Positions 61,029 to 64,000 of a stretch of DNA of 64,000 nt are shown here, piece by piece. This DNA comes from Methanomassiliicoccales archaeon LGM-DZ1 (GTDB lineage: Archaea; Thermoplasmatota; Thermoplasmata; Methanomassiliicoccales; Methanomethylophilaceae), in assembly GCA_030168595.1 (NCBI GenBank), contig CP115556.1:434001-498000 (forward strand), in the 5' to 3' direction. Position numbers and translations under genes: made by a program. Below the pieces are notes generated by a model. That model did not search any database. It was not told where the DNA came from and saw only the letters and a program-made list of their open reading frames with translations. The stretch's first letter is position 1. The number at the start of each line of letters is the position of its first letter.

Positions 61029-63166
61029 CGCTCGCCGGCGCTCTGAACGCCTTCCTGCTGGGGTGCATCGGCCGCAGGGGCCTGCGGGGCATCCGCCGCA
61101 GACGGGGACGGCTCGGCCGCCGCCTGGGCATGCGCCTCGTACTGCACCGGGGGCTGGACCTTCTCGTAGCTGGGGCCGTCCGGATTGAGGACGTCGAGCC
61201 TCTGGAGCAGCATGGTCTTGGCGGGGCAGTCGGCGAACGCCAGCTCCGCGACGTCGCGGTAGGTCCTGACGCCGAAGACCTCCATGGTCTTGTAGAACCT
61301 GCTGCGGATCATGACGTCCTTGATGTTGTCGTAGGGGATGAGCGCGGTCTTTATCCCTGCGGACGCCGCGGCCTCGAGCTTGGCGGTGACGGCGCCCACG
61401 GGCAGCACCTTGCCGCGGACGTTCAGCGATCCGGTCATGGCGAGGTCCTGCCTGATCGGGATGTTCTCCAGGGCGGAGAGTATGACGGTGGTCATGGTGA
61501 TCGATGCCGAGTCGCCCTCGACGCCGTCGTAGGTCCCGATGTACTCGAGGTGGATGTCCACCTCCGAGATGTTCCTCGAGCTGAAGTTCTTGATGACCGC
61601 CGTGATGTTCTCGACAGCTTCCTTGGCTATCTCGCCGAGCTTACCGGTGGCGATGATCCTGCCGCCGTCCTTGTGGGCCGCAGGGGTAACCTCGGCCACG
61701 ATCGGGAGCATGATGCCGGAGTACTCGGCCATCCCGGTCCCGGGATCAAGGGCGGCGAGGCCGTTGATCTGCCCGACGGCCGTGCCGGTGGTGTTGAAGA
61801 GCTGGTAGGCCTTCGATGCCTCGATCTGCCTGTCGGCGATCTGCTGCTCCAGGGACCTCGCGTTGATCTTGGCGGAATCGACATCGGCGAAGGTGGTGAC
61901 CTCCGCTCCCCTGGCGACTGCCACATCTCCGGCGGCGCGGATCAGGCCGCCGAGCTCCCTGAACCTCAGCGTGAGCCTGCCCTTCCTGCCGGCCCTGCGC
62001 TGGGCCTCCTTTATGATCTCGCCGACGGCATACTTGTCGAAGGGCGGGATCTTCCCGTCCTTCCTGACCTCCTGGGCGACGAACCTGCAGATGTCGGTCC
62101 TGTGCTCATCGGTGTCGGGCATCGTGTTGCGCATGTAGACCTCGTAACCGTACCCGCGTATCCTGGACCTGAGCGCGGGGTGCATGCCCTTCATGGCGTC
62201 TAGGTTCCCGGCGCAGACGAGGACGAAGTCGCAGGGGACGGGCTCGGACTTGACGAGTGCTCCCGAGGACCTCTCGGACTGGCCGGTGATGGCCATCTTG
62301 TGCTCCTGCATGGCGGTGAGGAGGGACTGCTGGCTCTCCATCCTCAGGGTGTTGATCTCATCGATGAAGAGGACACCCTTGTTGGCGCGGTGGATGTCTC
62401 CGGCCTCCAGCCTGCTGTGCGCAGGGGTGCCGAGGCCTCCGGACTGGTACGGGTCGTGCAGGACATCTCCCAGAAGCGCTCCCGAATGGGTGCCGGTGGC
62501 ATCCACGAAGGGGGGTTTCTCGCCGGCGTCGTGGCCCACGAGGAGCTTCGGCGCGTTGTTGATATCGTTCCTGGGCGCCATGGGGTTCCTGGCGAACAGG
62601 AGGATGATCATGACCGCGAAAAGCGAGATGAAGAGGATGTAGTAGTTCGCGAACATCAGGGTCCCGAGCAGACCGAGGATGACGATCGCGGCGCATGCGT
62701 AGAGGTGCGAGGTCTTCTTCTGATTGTCGTGGGCGGATGCCGCCGCTTTCTGCTGCTGGACGATCTGCTTCCCGCGGCCGGCGGGGAACACCCTGATGCG
62801 GGGCTCGTTCTCGTCCTCCGGATTGGCGTATGCCACGATGTCCTGGAGCTCGTCCTTGGGCAGGTACTCGGTCATCGAGTTGGCCAGCATCGACTTCCCG
62901 GTGCCGGGCTCTCCGATCAGCATCATGTGCCTCTTCTGGGCGGCCGCCTTCTTCATGACCTCGACCGCCCTGTCCTGTCCGATGACCCTGTCGGCCATCT
63001 TGTCGGGGATGGGAATGTCCTTCGTGCTCGCGAAGGTCTGCTTCTCGATCCATTCCTCTACCGGGACGTCGGCCAGGACCGGATCCTTCTCGTCCCTGCT
63101 CTCGATGGCATCTCCGCCGTCTTCCGCGCGGAAGGTGCCGAATCCATCATTGTTTCTTCCAGCCAT
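61025..63166 (-). CDS. archaeal membrane-bound Lon protease (LonB)
   Basis: A 713-residue AAA+ serine protease at the inner membrane face. Walker A: IGEPGTGKSM; two membrane helices lie at about 150-195, inserted within the ATPase domain as in LonB; Walker B: VLFIDEINTL. The Ser/Lys dyad is in EGDSASITMT and VTAKLEAAASAG. After the protease domain is an Ala/Pro/Gln-rich tail of about 40 residues, unusual for LonB. ATG 63166 follows GGGTGA; GTG 63175 is also in frame. Confidence 0.95.
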   Translation of the reverse strand: MAGRNNDGFGTFRAEDGGDAIESRDEKDPVLADVPVEEWIEKQTFASTKDIPIPDKMADRVIGQDRAVEVMKKAAAQKRHMMLIGEPGTGKSMLANSMTEYLPKDELQDIVAYANPEDENEPRIRVFPAGRGKQIVQQQKAAASAHDNQKKTSHLYACAAIVILGLLGTLMFANYYILFISLFAVMIILLFARNPMAPRNDINNAPKLLVGHDAGEKPPFVDATGTHSGALLGDVLHDPYQSGGLGTPAHSRLEAGDIHRANKGVLFIDEINTLRMESQQSLLTAMQEHKMAITGQSERSSGALVKSEPVPCDFVLVCAGNLDAMKGMHPALRSRIRGYGYEVYMRNTMPDTDEHRTDICRFVAQEVRKDGKIPPFDKYAVGEIIKEAQRRAGRKGRLTLRFRELGGLIRAAGDVAVARGAEVTTFADVDSAKINARSLEQQIADRQIEASKAYQLFNTTGTAVGQINGLAALDPGTGMAEYSGIMLPIVAEVTPAAHKDGGRIIATGKLGEIAKEAVENITAVIKNFSSRNISEVDIHLEYIGTYDGVEGDSASITMTTVILSALENIPIRQDLAMTGSLNVRGKVLPVGAVTAKLEAAASAGIKTALIPYDNIKDVMIRSRFYKTMEVFGVRTYRDVAELAFADCPAKTMLLQRLDVLNPDGPSYEKVQPPVQYEAHAQAAAEPSPSAADAPQAPAADAPQQEGVQSAGER

Positions 63167-63167
63167 T

Positions 63168-64000
63168 TCACTCACCCTTCTTCGCGATTGTGATCAGCAC
63201 ATAGACCAGTATCAGGCATATGAGCCCCATGACTATCCACGGGGCGATGTTCATGATCGTGTCGGCAAGAGAATCCTCCGCCGGCCACGTGTAGCCGCTG
63301 TCGCTGAGCTGCAGTGCATAGAACGGGTAGTACGCTGTGTTGTAATCGCTGTAGAACGCGAACGGCTGGTGGGACTGGCTGAATGTCGCCCCGTCCACCT
63401 TGTCGTAGGCCCCGCAGCAGAGGTAAGCCTTCTTGTCGTCTCCCGTGGAATCGAAAGTGATGTCGACGCCGTACACCTTGGATCCGTCGACGATGACCTC
63501 GTTCCACGCGTGATAGCCGTTGTCGGACGACTGGGCTCCCAGTCCGATGACGTTTATGACGCTTATGCCGGAGGCCCTCGCCAGGAGTGTGAACGCGTTC
63601 GAATACCCGTCGCAGACGACCACGTACCTGTTCTCGTCCGTGTTCTTGATGAGGAACGCTCCCACGACCGTATGGTCATATGCCCACTCATTGTCCTTGT
63701 CGACGTTGGGATCGTAGCGGTAGATCGATGCCGAGGTCAGATGGAAATTGATCTTCTCGATCTTGGTCAGGGTCGTGTCCGAGGACGAGAACCCGAAGCC
63801 GTCCGATATCTCTGTGACCCTGGCCTCGATAGCGGTGATGACATCCGAATAGGAACTGTACGTGGTCCCCGATGCCGAGCTGAGAGCTGTGAGAGTATAG
63901 TCGCTGAGGGCGTTTATCGTGAACGTCAGGCTCGAAGTGCTCGTGATCTCGATGGTGCTTCCTGTGGTGCTCTGGTAACCGGCATTGACCCCCCACACCC
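63168..64000 (-). CDS. membrane-anchored transglutaminase-like protein (5' end outside window)
   Basis: The C-terminal 277 residues of a surface protein, open to the window edge. The transglutaminase-like triad is visible: Cys in YVVVCDGYSNAF, His in GYHAWNEVIVDG and Asp in YGVDITFD. A C-terminal helix (IAPWIVMGLICLILVYVLIT) anchors it with a short AKKGE tail inside. The outer part is Ser/Thr-rich. Its stop is 1 nt before the LonB ATG, so surface processing and LonB may be linked. It may cross-link or hydrolyse peptides; activity is untested. Confidence 0.8.
   Translation of the reverse strand, partial: VWGVNAGYQSTTGSTIEITSTSSLTFTINALSDYTLTALSSASGTTYSSYSDVITAIEARVTEISDGFGFSSSDTTLTKIEKINFHLTSASIYRYDPNVDKDNEWAYDHTVVGAFLIKNTDENRYVVVCDGYSNAFTLLARASGISVINVIGLGAQSSDNGYHAWNEVIVDGSKVYGVDITFDSTGDDKKAYLCCGAYDKVDGATFSQSHQPFAFYSDYNTAYYPFYALQLSDSGYTWPAEDSLADTIMNIAPWIVMGLICLILVYVLITIAKKGE

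Overview
The window looks like chromosome from a high-GC methanogenic archaeon of the Thermoplasmata, most likely the Methanomassiliicoccales (Methanomethylophilaceae-like). Archaeal markers are ABCE1/RLI, archaeosine transglycosylase (TgtA), Pth2, sn-glycerol-1-phosphate dehydrogenase, membrane LonB, a Pcc1-like KEOPS subunit, UPF0179, a ThiD-ThiN fusion, and TATA boxes about 25 nt upstream of many start codons with almost no room for a leader. No methanogenesis gene lies in the window, so the order is an inference. Two otherwise intact genes (a PHP-domain protein and an SF1 helicase) are each interrupted by one in-frame TAG, while no recognised gene here stops at TAG. This is the pattern expected of a pyrrolysine-using genome and supports the assignment.

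Layout. 0-7.4 kb: 3' end of ABCE1, a frameshifted esterase coupled to an aldo/keto reductase, a PHP phosphoesterase with internal TAG, a NIF3-like domain, a CDF metal transporter and an MFS exporter. 7.4-9.7 kb: cysK, metA and ridA. 9.7-14.1 kb: a radical SAM/SPASM enzyme directly behind a gene for a 97-residue peptide with a leader-like half and an 11-cysteine C-terminal half (a candidate modified-peptide system), then a DUF5685-like protein, a small Cys-rich protein and an MFS transporter. 14-18.4 kb: nicotinamidase-like hydrolase, zinc-ribbon/HTH protein, tRNA-Arg, FKBP, bacterial-type glutamate dehydrogenase, tRNA-Thr. 18.3-24.9 kb: SF1 helicase with internal TAG downstream of two tandem paralogues, a DEAD-box helicase and an ACT-like protein.

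25-32.4 kb: arginine biosynthesis as divergent argCJBD and argGH, with an inverted repeat flanking the argC TATA box. 32.6-34 kb: metY. 34.6-42 kb: thiamine genes: thiD-thiN, then thiM-thiE-thiS-thiF-thiG-thiH and a second ThiE/TenI-like gene, a bacterial-style thiazole pathway. 42-47.4 kb: Pth2, a Sel1-repeat protein, TgtA, an Fe-S flavoprotein and a Pcc1-like gene. 47.4-51.8 kb: leuA-leuC-leuD-leuB. 52-57 kb: a lysine-rich helical protein, a desulfoferrodoxin whose only sensible start is ACG, a four-helix membrane protein, an unrecognised protein, a flavoprotein, G1P dehydrogenase, UPF0179 and a flavin-binding protein. 57-64 kb: purC, two tandem four-helix membrane proteins related to the one at 53 kb, and a compact operon of a membrane transglutaminase-like protein (cut by the window end), LonB, NMN adenylyltransferase, CinA-type amidase and an E1-like enzyme.

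Together the genes describe an autotroph-like biosynthetic core (Arg, Leu, Met/Cys, thiamine, purine, NAD). cysK plus metA and metY give direct sulfhydrylation routes to cysteine and homocysteine; PLP enzymes are accompanied by RidA; desulfoferrodoxin fits an anaerobe. Long open frames antisense to real genes are common at this base composition and were not annotated.
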